Below are positions 1 through 8,479 of a DNA stretch of 64,000 nucleotides, one piece after another. Each line of letters opens with the position of its first letter. The first letter of the stretch is position 1. The stretch covers positions 62,001 through 126,000 of the forward strand of contig CAVOXF010000005.1 of NCBI GenBank assembly GCA_963700375.1. The letters are read 5' to 3'. This DNA is from JAHEEL01 sp963700375. GTDB lineage: Bacteria; Actinomycetota; Acidimicrobiia; Spongiisociales; UBA5794. The notes under the pieces are model-generated. The model had not been told where the DNA came from. It made no database searches and saw only the letters and a program-made list of their open reading frames with translations. Made by a program: the position numbers and the translations under genes.

Positions 1-518
1 CCTGCATCGTCGAGTTCAGAACGCTCGTCGAACGGATTCGTGACGAGGTAGTAGTACTGCAGGTATTGCGCAGCCGGCGACCGGGGGAAGACCTCGTCGA
101 GCGAAGGAGCCTCGTACCCCGGCGGAACGATCTCCGCGAGTCCTGCGACATACGCTGCGCGCAACTCGTCGAATTGAGCGTCCGAAAGTGGCTCGTCAAT
201 CGCCTGGAAACCGGCACCGAAATCCTCAAGTGCCTGAGCAACCCCCGTGCCATAGGCCATCGTGACCGCAATGTCACCGATCGACTCAACGCCTCGCTCA
301 AGCCGGTCCATCCTCGATTCGCCCACGCTCACGAGCTGCTGCTCGACCGTTGTGCTGAGGAAATCGCGCGCCGTAACCAGGTTGAAGACGCCCACGATCA
401 AAACCGAGAGGATCGAGACGGCAGCCATCACGATTGCCACATCGGTGCGGGCCCGCCGCCCACGGCGCTGCTTCTGATCCGACACGTTCTTCTGGGTCAC
501 GGGAGCAGGCGCCGTCAT
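1..518 (-). CDS. Membrane nucleotide cyclase-like sensor, N-terminal part only (cut by window edge)
   Basis: Reading leftwards from an ATG at 518, about 172 codons remain open to the window edge. The visible part has a basic cytoplasmic tail, one strongly hydrophobic segment at about residues 27-48, and the start of an extracytoplasmic region rich in acidic residues. This layout and its text match the N-terminus of the cyclase encoded at 2068-4254, including a TM helix followed by a region that begins with self-association motifs such as the E-x-x-L-V pattern. The ATG overlaps the stop of the MscS gene by four bases (ATGA), so the two are probably co-translated. The catalytic end lies outside the window, so cyclase function is inferred from the paralogue and not seen. 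Confidence 0.6.
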   Translation of the reverse strand, partial: MTAPAPVTQKNVSDQKQRRGRRARTDVAIVMAAVSILSVLIVGVFNLVTARDFLSTTVEQQLVSVGESRMDRLERGVESIGDIAVTMAYGTGVAQALEDFGAGFQAIDEPLSDAQFDELRAAYVAGLAEIVPPGYEAPSLDEVFPRSPAAQYLQYYYLVTNPFDERSELDDA

Positions 519-2071
519 GAGGTCACCTCGCCACCGGATTCGGTCTCGCCCGCCTCGGTACGATCACCAATCGAGGGAGCGCCGATCTCACCTGACCCGC
601 TGTCTTCGCCCGGTACCTCGATCGCAGGTCGATCAACCAGCGGATTGAGCCGTCGATCTCGGGAAGCCAGGAGTTGGTTCAATTCGTCGGCAAGCGAAGG
701 ATTCCGGCTGGCTACGGCGCCCGCAGTATTCGCGTCGATGCGCACGACCTCGCAGTCGCTCACGGCCACGACCTCTTGCGCCGACCCCTTGGTTCTCGAC
801 CGGCTCACGACGCCGAATACGTCGCCGTTCGAGATTTCGACGGAAGCGCCGGGCTCGTCGGGGATCTCGATCCGCGCGCGGCCGGACCAAAGCACATAGA
901 CCTCGCGGTTCACCACACCAGCCGGGAGAATCGTCTCGCCGCGCCGGAATCGCTCAGGCGAGGCGGCCTCGGCGAGGTCGGCTATGTCCCGATCATTGAC
1001 CTCCGAGAAGATCGACGCGCGACGAATCCGCTTCCCCAACTGTTCCACGGTGAGTGTGGCGTCGGCCGCCTCCTGGATGGGATCGTGGTGGTACAGATCG
1101 AATGCCGGGCTCGGCAGGGGCACATCCATCCGATGCGACTGATACCAGACCAGTGCCCCGAAATCGCCCTTGACCCGGGGCGCGATCGTGTAGTCGTCGA
1201 TCCACATCTGCACGTCATACCCCATGAGCGGGTCATCGATTTGGACCACGAGCACCTTCGGCTCCGGATCCTCAAGAACTCCGTCGGTCGCCAGAGCGGC
1301 CGCGAGCAACATGTCGACCGCGTTTGAGGGCGGATTCGAGTATGCGACTTGGAGATTCACAACAACACGGTGCAGGCGAGCAGGCTGATTGAAGTTCACG
1401 AGCGTTGCACCGGCCAGCGTGCTGTTCGGGATGACGATGAGATCGCCGTTGCGATCCTGGACGCGAGACGATCGCCAGTTCGTGTCTATGACCTTCCCTT
1501 CGATGTCGTTGACCTCGATCCAGTCTCCGGGTTGGAACGGTTTGTCGCTGAGCAGGAGGAAACCAGACGCGAGGCCGCTCAAGGTGTCCTGCAACGCGAG
1601 GGAAATAACCAGCGAGGTGACACCGAGCGCAGCGAAGAGCCCGGTGAGGTCGACGTTCCAGATCGTGGAGAAGAGCAACCACGCCGCCACCAGCAGGACA
1701 ACAAGACGGGGCACCATCATGAAGAGCTGCGGAACGCTCCGTGTGCCGGGGATCTTCGAGCGCTCTGCGACCTGTGCTGCGAAGAAGCGAAGGACTTGCA
1801 GAACCGCCACGGACGCCGCGAGCAGCAAGGCGGTGGCGATGACCCGTGGCAGGACGGCGGTGTCGGACATGTCGAAGACGAGCACAACGAGAATCCACAG
1901 CGCCGCGAGTGGCAGCACCCAGTTCCGAACCGTCGCCACCGCCTTCTCCAGCAGCGATCCACGTTGGCGCAGACGCTCCTGCAGTTCTCCTGCACCGATG
2001 ATCAACACCGGAAGGAGCACAATCAGGAGAGCGGCCCAGATCGTCTCGCCGCTGGTCAGAAGAGAGGTCAT
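515..2071 (-). CDS. MscS-like channel with C-terminal cyclic-nucleotide-binding domain (bCNG type)
   Basis: This is a 518-residue inner-membrane channel. Hydrophobic helices lie near residues 9-27, 47-67, 76-93 and 118-137. They are followed by the conserved MscS pore helix (ALGVTSLVISLALQD) and the beta domain beginning near KPFQPGDWIEV. After the MscS domain, residues of about 365-475 form a cNMP-binding fold, with the pattern RRGETILPAGVVN and a later SNGDVFGVV stretch. MscS proteins with this C-terminal domain are known as the bCNG subfamily, in which ligand rather than tension can control opening. ATG 2071 is chosen because it overlaps the upstream cyclase stop (ATGA). An upstream in-frame start would add 14 unconserved residues. 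It sits between two cyclase genes, so its likely ligand is made by its neighbours. Confidence 0.88.
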   Translation of the reverse strand: MTSLLTSGETIWAALLIVLLPVLIIGAGELQERLRQRGSLLEKAVATVRNWVLPLAALWILVVLVFDMSDTAVLPRVIATALLLAASVAVLQVLRFFAAQVAERSKIPGTRSVPQLFMMVPRLVVLLVAAWLLFSTIWNVDLTGLFAALGVTSLVISLALQDTLSGLASGFLLLSDKPFQPGDWIEVNDIEGKVIDTNWRSSRVQDRNGDLIVIPNSTLAGATLVNFNQPARLHRVVVNLQVAYSNPPSNAVDMLLAAALATDGVLEDPEPKVLVVQIDDPLMGYDVQMWIDDYTIAPRVKGDFGALVWYQSHRMDVPLPSPAFDLYHHDPIQEAADATLTVEQLGKRIRRASIFSEVNDRDIADLAEAASPERFRRGETILPAGVVNREVYVLWSGRARIEIPDEPGASVEISNGDVFGVVSRSRTKGSAQEVVAVSDCEVVRIDANTAGAVASRNPSLADELNQLLASRDRRLNPLVDRPAIEVPGEDSGSGEIGAPSIGDRTEAGETESGGEVTS

Positions 2072-4254
2072 GCCTGAGATCTCCCGTCGAGGTCTGGAGC
2101 ATTCGCAACCCACGCCGAGACCTTGTCCGAGTCGAACGCCGGGAGGTCATCACCGCCGGGCAGACGATCGCGGACAGCGTCGGTGACCAGGATCTCCCCG
2201 TCGCCGGCGAGGCCGGCAATGGCCAGAGCCTGTTCAGCCGTCTCTCCCCACAAGTCGTAGATCAGGCGGGCGTTGCCAATGAGCCCCACGGTGACCGGTC
2301 CGGCGTCAACCCCGCCAGAAACATCGAGATCGAGGTCGTTCTCCTCAGCGAAGCGGCGTATCTCCGCACGAACCTCGAACGCAAATCGGACAGAACGCGG
2401 AGCATGATCGAGGTACGGTGTCTCAACCCCGCACACCGCGAAGTAGGTATCGCCCATCACCTTGACCCGCTCCAAGCCGGAGGCACCAGCAATCTCGTCG
2501 GTCCTGTCCACGATCGAGTGCATGAGATCGCGGTTTGCCGCGACGTCGCGTGTCCGGAAGAGCTCGTCCAACCCATCGAACACAAGCACGGCGATGCTGG
2601 CGTGAGGAACGGTCTCTACCAGCTGACGGTCCCCGCCGACAACCGCGTCCGCGACCGCCGGGGGCAGCAATGCCAGGAGAACGCTGGTCTTCTTGGAGAG
2701 TGCTTCCGACACGGCCTGGCTTCGACTCGAGAGATCGTCGACCATCGCCCGCAGATGTCCGGCAAGAACACGGAACTCCTGCGCTCCGCTCGACGGTACG
2801 GTCGTGTAGTCGTCGCCGTCCTTGATGCGGGCGAGCGCCGACGACATCGCCCGGAGGGGGTTCACGAATGAACTCGCCCATGCCACGGCAAAGAATGTCA
2901 GGGCGATCACGACGACCGTCGCAAGCAGCAGGTTGCCGCGCACATAGTCGTTGACCGGCTTGTCGACCGCTGCCCGATCCTCTTGCACGAGGATGGCCCA
3001 CCGGAACGTCTCGGAGCCAACCGGCCGGTAGGCCGTGTAGACCTCCTCGCCCAAGTAGTTGGTATCGGAGACGATGCCGGTTTCGCCCTGCAGCGCAGCG
3101 CGAACCGCGGGGCTGTCGACATCCTGGAAGAGAACCGTGGTGCCGAGCGCAGCCATCTGGTTCCGTTCCTCAGCGGTCGCGGAACCGATCTCTTCGACTC
3201 GGGCAAGGTACGCCTCAGGGTCTTCCAGGAATGCCCGGGAATTCGACCGCATACGTGCATCAGACCCAACGAGGAAGATCTCGCCGGTCTCGCCGAGACG
3301 ACCGGCCCGCCAATCGCGCGTCATGATCTCGTCGATCGTGTCGTCGGAGAGACTCGCGGCCAGCACGCCGACGAGCGTGTCACCGTCGAACAGCGGCGTC
3401 GCGGCAAATGCCGTCGGATTGTCGAACGCGGGTGCGTAGGTGGTGAAATCCACACCGTCCACCGCCCCGGCTTCGCTCGATGCAACCACCCGTTTGACGA
3501 GGTTGGCGAGCGCCGTACCACTGTGGGGGCCGTTCTCGAGGCTGGTGCCAAAGTCGATCTTCTTGTTGGACGAGTAGACGATCGTCTTGTTCTCCGGTTC
3601 GATCAGATAGAGATCGGCGAGACCGAGGCGGTCGGCGCTGGCACGGAAGAGCGGGTGCAGTGCCTTGTGGACCTCGGTCCACGAGCTGCCATCCTCGGCG
3701 TCGGTCAAGAGCCGCTTCTCATCGATCGCGAGGGGACTCCTGGCGATATACGCAGCCTGGAGGTACACCGCAGCCGGATCCAGCCCTGAGGAGACGTCGA
3801 GGACATCCACCGGCACGCCGCGAACCTCCTCGAGGATCGGGACGAACTCGTTGAGGTAGAAACCGGCAAGATCGAGTCGGTCGGCGTCGATATCGTCGAA
3901 GGTGAGCTGATCGAGTTCGTCATAGCCTGCCGCGAACTGCTGCACGCCTTCGATTGCCATCGAGCCGGTTCCTATCGCCTCGAGCGCCGATCCGACTCGG
4001 CTGAGGTAGGCATTGATCTCAGCCTCTCTCGCCCCCACGGTGGAGGAGAGCCGCTTGTGGAGGAGATCCTCGCCATCGCTCCCGGAACCGTAGACGGCGA
4101 AGACGACCGAACCGACGAGGGAGACCACGCTGACGAAGAGGATCCCGATCGCGAGACGCGTGGCGACCGACGTGTGGCGTGCCCACCACCCGGATTGCCT
4201 GCTCTCTCCTGCTTCGGCCGCTTGTGGCTGATCGGTCACAGTGCCTTCTGTCAC
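2068..4254 (-). CDS. Membrane sensor with HAMP and class III adenylate/guanylate cyclase domain
   Basis: The product is 728 residues and starts at GTG 4254. A first TM helix spans about residues 33-53. It is followed by a long extracytoplasmic sensor of dCache type, a second TM helix near 432-455, a HAMP linker to about 508, and a class III cyclase catalytic domain from about 540 to 715. In the catalytic domain both metal-binding aspartates are present (VLVFDG and VKVMGDTYF), as are the lysine and aspartate that select the base. The usual transition-state pair, Asn in VNxA and the later Arg, is replaced: WGETAEQALAI has Glu and Ala at those places. It may therefore be weak, specialised or inactive. 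It is the first gene of an overlapping operon with the cNMP-gated channel. Confidence 0.85.
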   Translation of the reverse strand: MTEGTVTDQPQAAEAGESRQSGWWARHTSVATRLAIGILFVSVVSLVGSVVFAVYGSGSDGEDLLHKRLSSTVGAREAEINAYLSRVGSALEAIGTGSMAIEGVQQFAAGYDELDQLTFDDIDADRLDLAGFYLNEFVPILEEVRGVPVDVLDVSSGLDPAAVYLQAAYIARSPLAIDEKRLLTDAEDGSSWTEVHKALHPLFRASADRLGLADLYLIEPENKTIVYSSNKKIDFGTSLENGPHSGTALANLVKRVVASSEAGAVDGVDFTTYAPAFDNPTAFAATPLFDGDTLVGVLAASLSDDTIDEIMTRDWRAGRLGETGEIFLVGSDARMRSNSRAFLEDPEAYLARVEEIGSATAEERNQMAALGTTVLFQDVDSPAVRAALQGETGIVSDTNYLGEEVYTAYRPVGSETFRWAILVQEDRAAVDKPVNDYVRGNLLLATVVVIALTFFAVAWASSFVNPLRAMSSALARIKDGDDYTTVPSSGAQEFRVLAGHLRAMVDDLSSRSQAVSEALSKKTSVLLALLPPAVADAVVGGDRQLVETVPHASIAVLVFDGLDELFRTRDVAANRDLMHSIVDRTDEIAGASGLERVKVMGDTYFAVCGVETPYLDHAPRSVRFAFEVRAEIRRFAEENDLDLDVSGGVDAGPVTVGLIGNARLIYDLWGETAEQALAIAGLAGDGEILVTDAVRDRLPGGDDLPAFDSDKVSAWVANAPDLDGRSQA

Positions 4255-4286
4255 GCCAGGGAGGTTAGCCGGGCCCGGTTCTCGGG

Positions 4287-4910
4287 CTAGAAGCTTGGAG
4301 CCCGACCGACGGCCGCGTCGCTCTCGATGCCCTCGAGAGCGACAGCCAGGGCCTGGAGCGCGCGGGCGCGGTGTGACATCTGGTTCTTCTCATCGTCTGA
4401 CATCTCGGCGTAGGTGATAGCGCCGACGGCGAAGACCGGGTCGTAGCCGAATCCGCGGTCCCCTCTCCGCTCCTCGGTGATCGTTCCCTCGACGACGCCT
4501 TCCACGATGATCGGATCGGAGCCCGGAACGACGAACGCGATGGCCGTACGGAAACGCGCGGCGCGGTCGACGGTGTCCTCGAGATCGGCGAGGAGGCGAT
4601 CCACGTTCTGGTCGTAGGTGGCGTCGGGTCCGGCGAATCGGGCGCTGAACACCCCCGGCCTCCCGTCGAGCGCATCGACTTCGAGACCGGTGTCATCGGC
4701 GAGCGCCGGAAGCCCGGTGGCTTCGGCCACCGCAAGGGCCTTGAGCAGGGCGTTCCCCTCGAGGGTCGATTCCGTCTCCTCGACATCCGGCCACTCGAGA
4801 CCGCGCACGATCTCCCACGGATGGTCCATGTTCTCGAGGACTGCCTCGACCTCGCGGATCTTGTGAGGGTTCTTCGACGCGACGACGACGCGGCGGGGGG
4901 CGGTCATCAT
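4287..4910 (-). CDS. rdgB: XTP/dITP diphosphatase (HAM1/RdgB family)
   Basis: The protein has 207 residues, the normal length for this family. It hydrolyses non-canonical purine triphosphates (ITP, dITP, XTP) to monophosphates so that they do not enter nucleic acids. Hallmarks are the N-terminal VVASKNPHKIREVE substrate loop, the ADDTGLEVDAL motif with its metal-binding acids, and the GDRGFGYDPVF motif. Two consecutive ATG codons (4910 and 4907) are possible starts, and both overlap the end of rph, which is consistent with translational coupling. The rph-rdgB pairing is common in bacteria and matches rphA-rdgB of M. tuberculosis. Confidence 0.95.
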   Translation of the reverse strand: MMTAPRRVVVASKNPHKIREVEAVLENMDHPWEIVRGLEWPDVEETESTLEGNALLKALAVAEATGLPALADDTGLEVDALDGRPGVFSARFAGPDATYDQNVDRLLADLEDTVDRAARFRTAIAFVVPGSDPIIVEGVVEGTITEERRGDRGFGYDPVFAVGAITYAEMSDDEKNQMSHRARALQALAVALEGIESDAAVGRAPSF

Positions 4911-5608
4911 GCCCTGGACGTGCGCTGCTCGGTGACCAGTTCGGAGATGCCCTTCGCCGCCAGGTCGAGCATGCGATCGAGTTGGCTCCGGTCGAACGGC
5001 TCACCCTCCGCGGTCCCCTGAACTTCGACGATCTTCCCGGACCCGGTCATGACCACGTTCGCGTCGACGTCGGCGGCCACATCCTCTGTGTACTCGAGGT
5101 CGAGCAGAGCATCGCCGCCGATCAACCCGACCGAGATCGCCGCGACATGGTCGGTGAGCGGAGAGACCTCGAGTTTCCCGACTCCGATGCGGTGGTCGAA
5201 TGCATCGGCGAGCGCTATCCATGCGCCCGTGATGGATGCCGTTCTCGTGCCTCCGTCGGCCTGGAGGACATCGCAGTCGACGCGCACCGTGAGCGGCCCC
5301 ATAGCCTTCGTGTCGACAACGGCCCTGAGTGAGCGGCCGATGAGGCGCTGGATTTCTTTGGTACGACCACCCTCGATGGCGCTCCGACGGACCCGCTGGG
5401 GACTGGATCCGGGGAGCATGGCATACTCGGCGGTTACCCACCCCTTGCCAGATTCCCGCATCCATCGCGGCACGTCCTCCTCGAATGCTGCGGTACACAG
5501 CACTCGGGTCTTACCCATCTCGATGAGCACCGAACCCGGCGTCATCTCGGTGTAGCCTCGGGTGATTCGCACGGGCCGTAGGGCATCAAGCGGTCGATTG
5601 GTTCTCAT
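4907..5608 (-). CDS. rph: Ribonuclease PH
   Basis: This is a 233-residue phosphorolytic 3'-5' exoribonuclease that trims tRNA 3' ends. It opens with the typical MRTNRPLDALRPVRITRGY start and carries the characteristic MLPGSSPQR segment, the RSAIEGGRTKEIQRLIGRSLRAV core in pieces, and the CDVLQADGGTRTASITGA active-site region. The length is normal. ATG 5608 overlaps the stop of the upstream hydrolase by four bases, and the gene's own stop overlaps the first rdgB ATG. The whole run is therefore a compact operon. Confidence 0.96.
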   Translation of the reverse strand: MRTNRPLDALRPVRITRGYTEMTPGSVLIEMGKTRVLCTAAFEEDVPRWMRESGKGWVTAEYAMLPGSSPQRVRRSAIEGGRTKEIQRLIGRSLRAVVDTKAMGPLTVRVDCDVLQADGGTRTASITGAWIALADAFDHRIGVGKLEVSPLTDHVAAISVGLIGGDALLDLEYTEDVAADVDANVVMTGSGKIVEVQGTAEGEPFDRSQLDRMLDLAAKGISELVTEQRTSRA

Positions 5609-6369
5609 GGTCGCTCCCCGATGGTGAACGTTGTCCCGGGCACGGCCGGGTTGATCTCGCCGTTGAACGCAGCCGAGGCCTCCGCTCGCAGTTGTTCCAC
5701 GCTGACACCGGCGGCGAAGTGGGTGAGGATCAGCGTCGAGATACCCGCCTCCGTCGCGATCCTGCCGGCTTCTCCGGCGGTGAGATGGTACGGGTACGTG
5801 TGCCCGTCTCGCTCTCCCGCGATCGTGGCTTCGCAGAGGAGCACGTCGGCACCCGTGGCGAGGGCCGCAAGATCAGATCCCGGGCCGGTATCACCCGAGT
5901 ACACGAGCAAGCCATCCGGGGTATCGAACCGGGTGACCAGCGCCGGAACAGGGTGGACCGCCCGACCAAAACGGACCGAGACGTCGCCAACGACCACCTC
6001 GGTTCCGCCATCCACCTCGGTGAGATCGAGGACCGCGTGGAACACGTGCTCTTCCCCCGCCCGGGCGAAGGCCGCAAGATGGTTGGCGGCGCCGCGCGGC
6101 AGGAACACCGGCACCGGTACAACGCCGGAAGGACCGAACGCGAGATAGCCGTAGAGGCCGAAGATGTCGGAGCAGTGATCGACGTGGATGTGGCTGAGCA
6201 CCACGGCGTCGAGGGCCCCGGGATCGGTGAAGCGGGCGAGTTCCATGAACGTCCCGGTGCCGGCGTCGACCCAGATCGACGTGTCGCCGCTCTCAACCAG
6301 ATATCCGGATGCCGCGTTGGTTCGGGTCGGCGATCCACCCGCAGATCCCAGCACGGTGAGTGCGGTCAT
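5605..6369 (-). CDS. Metallo-beta-lactamase-fold hydrolase, Rv1339-like (possible cyclic nucleotide phosphodiesterase)
   Basis: The product has 254 residues from ATG 6369. The metal motif HIHVDH is intact, followed by a YSGDTGPG segment (metal-bridging Asp) and a late LILTHF histidine. The opening TVLGSAGG and the SGYL segment resemble M. tuberculosis Rv1339, an atypical class II cAMP phosphodiesterase encoded just before rphA and rdgB, exactly as here. RNase Z-like activity cannot be excluded from motifs alone. ATG 6369 overlaps the upstream membrane-protein stop by four bases; longer upstream starts would run through that gene. The cyclases and cNMP-gated channel just downstream make a cyclic-nucleotide role attractive, but this is inference. 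Confidence 0.85.
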   Translation of the reverse strand: MTALTVLGSAGGSPTRTNAASGYLVESGDTSIWVDAGTGTFMELARFTDPGALDAVVLSHIHVDHCSDIFGLYGYLAFGPSGVVPVPVFLPRGAANHLAAFARAGEEHVFHAVLDLTEVDGGTEVVVGDVSVRFGRAVHPVPALVTRFDTPDGLLVYSGDTGPGSDLAALATGADVLLCEATIAGERDGHTYPYHLTAGEAGRIATEAGISTLILTHFAAGVSVEQLRAEASAAFNGEINPAVPGTTFTIGERP

Positions 6370-6626
6370 GCGAACACCGTCAGAGCGACGATCCAACACA
6401 CCGCGACGAGTGTCCCGGCGACGAGGGGTGCCCAGAGCTTGTTCTGGAACGCCATCCAGGACCAGACCGTCGATCCCAGCCAGATCACGGCGAGGATGAC
6501 CACGACCCACCAGGGCGCTACCAGCATCGAGGCAAGGATGAAGATGAGCGACGTCGCCTGCAGTCCGCCGCCGATGATGGCGAAGAGTTGACGGTAGGCC
6601 TCGGGGTTGTGTTCGTCTGACGACAT
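6366..6626 (-). CDS. Small three-helix membrane protein
   Basis: This is an 86-residue protein of unknown function. After a short polar N-terminus, three hydrophobic stretches cover about residues 13-34, 37-55 and 63-85, so almost the whole chain is membrane. There are no charged catalytic motifs. It overlaps the downstream hydrolase by four bases and starts ten bases after the JAMM gene stops, so it belongs to the same transcription unit. In M. tuberculosis the corresponding slot is occupied by other genes, including a membrane protein. Its role here is not recognisable. Confidence 0.7.
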   Translation of the reverse strand: MSSDEHNPEAYRQLFAIIGGGLQATSLIFILASMLVAPWWVVVILAVIWLGSTVWSWMAFQNKLWAPLVAGTLVAVCWIVALTVFA

Positions 6627-6635
6627 CCGGCGAGA

Positions 6636-7238
6636 CTACCGCTGCTTGATCTCGACGGCCGTTGCCCCGCCGCCTGCATACCGATAGGCCCGCACCACGA
6701 TCCGGTTCGCTTCGACGCCCACGATCAGATTCACCCAGTCGGGATCACCTCCGCCTTCGAGATCGGCGGCCGATGGAATCGGCGCACCCGACGGATGAGA
6801 ATGGAAGATGCCGGAGACGCCCCAGCCCTGATCCTCGGCGTCGCGCACCGCGGCGAAGTGTTCCGCGGGATCGAGCGTGAACCGGTCGGGAGCCTGCTCG
6901 GTGTTAGCGAGCGGGTAGACCTTGGTCACGACGCCGTCTCGAGAGGCAATGAGCCCACATGCCTCGTTCGGCATACACGCTCTGGTGTGGTCGACCATCT
7001 CCTGCAGAGCGTCCCCCGGCACGATCACTACGTCGAGATCGAGGATCTCATGGGCTGCGACCAGATCGGCCGCCCCGACCACGACCCGCACGCCGTACCG
7101 GGCGTAGAAGCCTGGATTGAGCCCGCCCTCGTCGTCGGCGATCACGAGCGCTTCGATTCCCTCTGACATGAGGCGTGCCCGAACGATCTCGGCGTCAGAT
7201 CTGATCGGATAGACGGCGACGGTAGCGAGATCGCTCAT
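6636..7238 (-). CDS. JAMM/MPN+ metalloprotease fused to an N-terminal DUF2007-like domain
   Basis: The protein has about 200 residues. Residues 1-70 resemble the small DUF2007-type signalling domain (VAVYPIRSDAEIVRARLMSEGI). From about residue 78 a Mov34/MPN domain follows with the complete JAMM signature: the Glu in NEACGL, the pair in FHSHPSG, then the Ser and Asp of PSAAD. This predicts a zinc isopeptidase such as Mec, which removes amino acids from a ubiquitin-like sulphur carrier. The position upstream of an Rv1339-like gene, rph and rdgB matches mec in M. tuberculosis, although no cysO or cysM follows here. ATG 7238 is preferred; an in-frame GTG at 7247 is also possible and neither has a clear ribosome-binding site. 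Confidence 0.82.
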   Translation of the reverse strand: MSDLATVAVYPIRSDAEIVRARLMSEGIEALVIADDEGGLNPGFYARYGVRVVVGAADLVAAHEILDLDVVIVPGDALQEMVDHTRACMPNEACGLIASRDGVVTKVYPLANTEQAPDRFTLDPAEHFAAVRDAEDQGWGVSGIFHSHPSGAPIPSAADLEGGGDPDWVNLIVGVEANRIVVRAYRYAGGGATAVEIKQR

Positions 7239-7257
7239 GTGATCCACGCCGGCACAG

Positions 7258-8025
7258 CTACATCGAACGCTTGGCGGCGGCGCGGATTCCGGCTGCGACC
7301 AAGCGATCTCCCTGAACCGTCAGATCCCCGCGACCGACTCTCCCCCACAGCCAACAATCCATCGCGCCGGCGGGGCCGGAGACAACGGTCTTGAACGACT
7401 CGCCGGAGTCCACAAGTTCAAGCACGGGCATGTCGATGTAGTCCTTCCCCGAACGGGGCGAGGTCCCGGAAAGTAGTCCGAGCTTCACGGTCCACGACCG
7501 CCCGGGGACCTCGAGACGGGCGATCCGGTCGTCGAACTCGATCGTTCCCCACCGTGGTCCGCCGGATGCGATTCGGGTGACGACTTCGTCGACGCCGTCA
7601 GAGGCAAGGTCCTGATCGATATCTGAGGGGAGGTCGTGAGCCTGTTCACCGTCGATGCGGTGGATGAGTGACTCATGAGCGAGCCTGCGGTACCAGAAAC
7701 CGACCGTCTGATCCGCCGGGTAGAACGTCCAGATCGGCTCGGCTGGATCGTGCGACGACAGAACCTCGACGAGGTGGCCGGCCGACTCGTCGAACCAGTC
7801 CACGAGGCCGTCATCGGGGGCGCCCACGCGGTCGGGCTGACCGTCCGTCCAGCCTTCGTCCACGATCGCGGTCTTCTGCGTGTACACGCTTCCGACGTGG
7901 ACGAGGAGATCGCGCACGGTCCACCCCGGACAGCACCGCACCGCGGGATCGAGCCCCATCCGCCCCATTTCGGAGAGTCGAGCCGCATCGGCGCTGATGT
8001 GTTCGAGGTAGGTCGCCCAATCCAT
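7258..8025 (-). CDS. Mycothiol-dependent maleylpyruvate isomerase-family protein
   Basis: This is a 255-residue protein of the MDMPI/DinB-like superfamily. The N-terminal four-helix bundle carries the expected metal ligands: His in LLVHVGS and the HESLIHR motif with two further histidines. The MDMPI C-terminal domain follows from about residue 165. Family members use mycothiol as a cofactor or act as thiol transferases; the substrate is unknown here. ATG 8025 gives the conserved start MDWATYLEHI. The open frame continues about 115 codons upstream without family similarity, and that extension was rejected. The presence of Mca at 47-48 kb fits a mycothiol-using cell. Confidence 0.82.
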   Translation of the reverse strand: MDWATYLEHISADAARLSEMGRMGLDPAVRCCPGWTVRDLLVHVGSVYTQKTAIVDEGWTDGQPDRVGAPDDGLVDWFDESAGHLVEVLSSHDPAEPIWTFYPADQTVGFWYRRLAHESLIHRIDGEQAHDLPSDIDQDLASDGVDEVVTRIASGGPRWGTIEFDDRIARLEVPGRSWTVKLGLLSGTSPRSGKDYIDMPVLELVDSGESFKTVVSGPAGAMDCWLWGRVGRGDLTVQGDRLVAAGIRAAAKRSM

Positions 8026-8479
8026 GGGACCGACCCTACCGCTTCTCGAAGATCTCGATCTGAGCGACTTGGCGGACCAAGCCGAGGTGGCGTCATCTGG
8101 GCGGATGGCGTGACCCGTGTCCTCGATCGCATCGCGGTCGGAATTGGCAACCGACGTGAGGCGGTACTCGACGCTCACGGTCCTCCAGACACGTGGAAAC
8201 CCGGAGACACTTCGGCGAGGTTCTCGCCGCCGTGGGAGGACCAGCCCACGGGTCTCCGGGTATCGGTGGTCCGAGTTGGAGTCGCTACCTACCTCTTCCG
8301 AGGAACAGCCACTCCTTTCGTACGGTGCGGCCGTTAGCGCTCGGCCACCTCCAGGGTCCTGTACAAACATTCACTCAAGTTGGACCACCTCCCTTCTCTG
8401 GTATTCAGGATTCTGCCACACATTCCGGATTTCGGCTACGACGGTATTGTGAACGGCACGAACACGAAGGGATGGCGGC
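8026..8479. other. Intergenic region without a convincing gene
   Basis: About 450 bases separate the divergent MDMPI and phosphofructokinase genes. Several frames stay open because of the base composition, but none has a family match or a ribosome-binding site. A weak extended -10-like stretch (TGGTATTCA near 8398-8406) lies about 75 bases before the pfk start and could hold its promoter. An AAGGG ribosome-binding site is at 8467-8471. Confidence 0.4.

Noticed and set aside
66..899. A 277-codon plus-strand frame at the window start
   Set aside because: The minus strand codes for a membrane sensor N-terminus and the channel C-terminus here, with a four-base overlap. The plus frame is Arg-rich noise.
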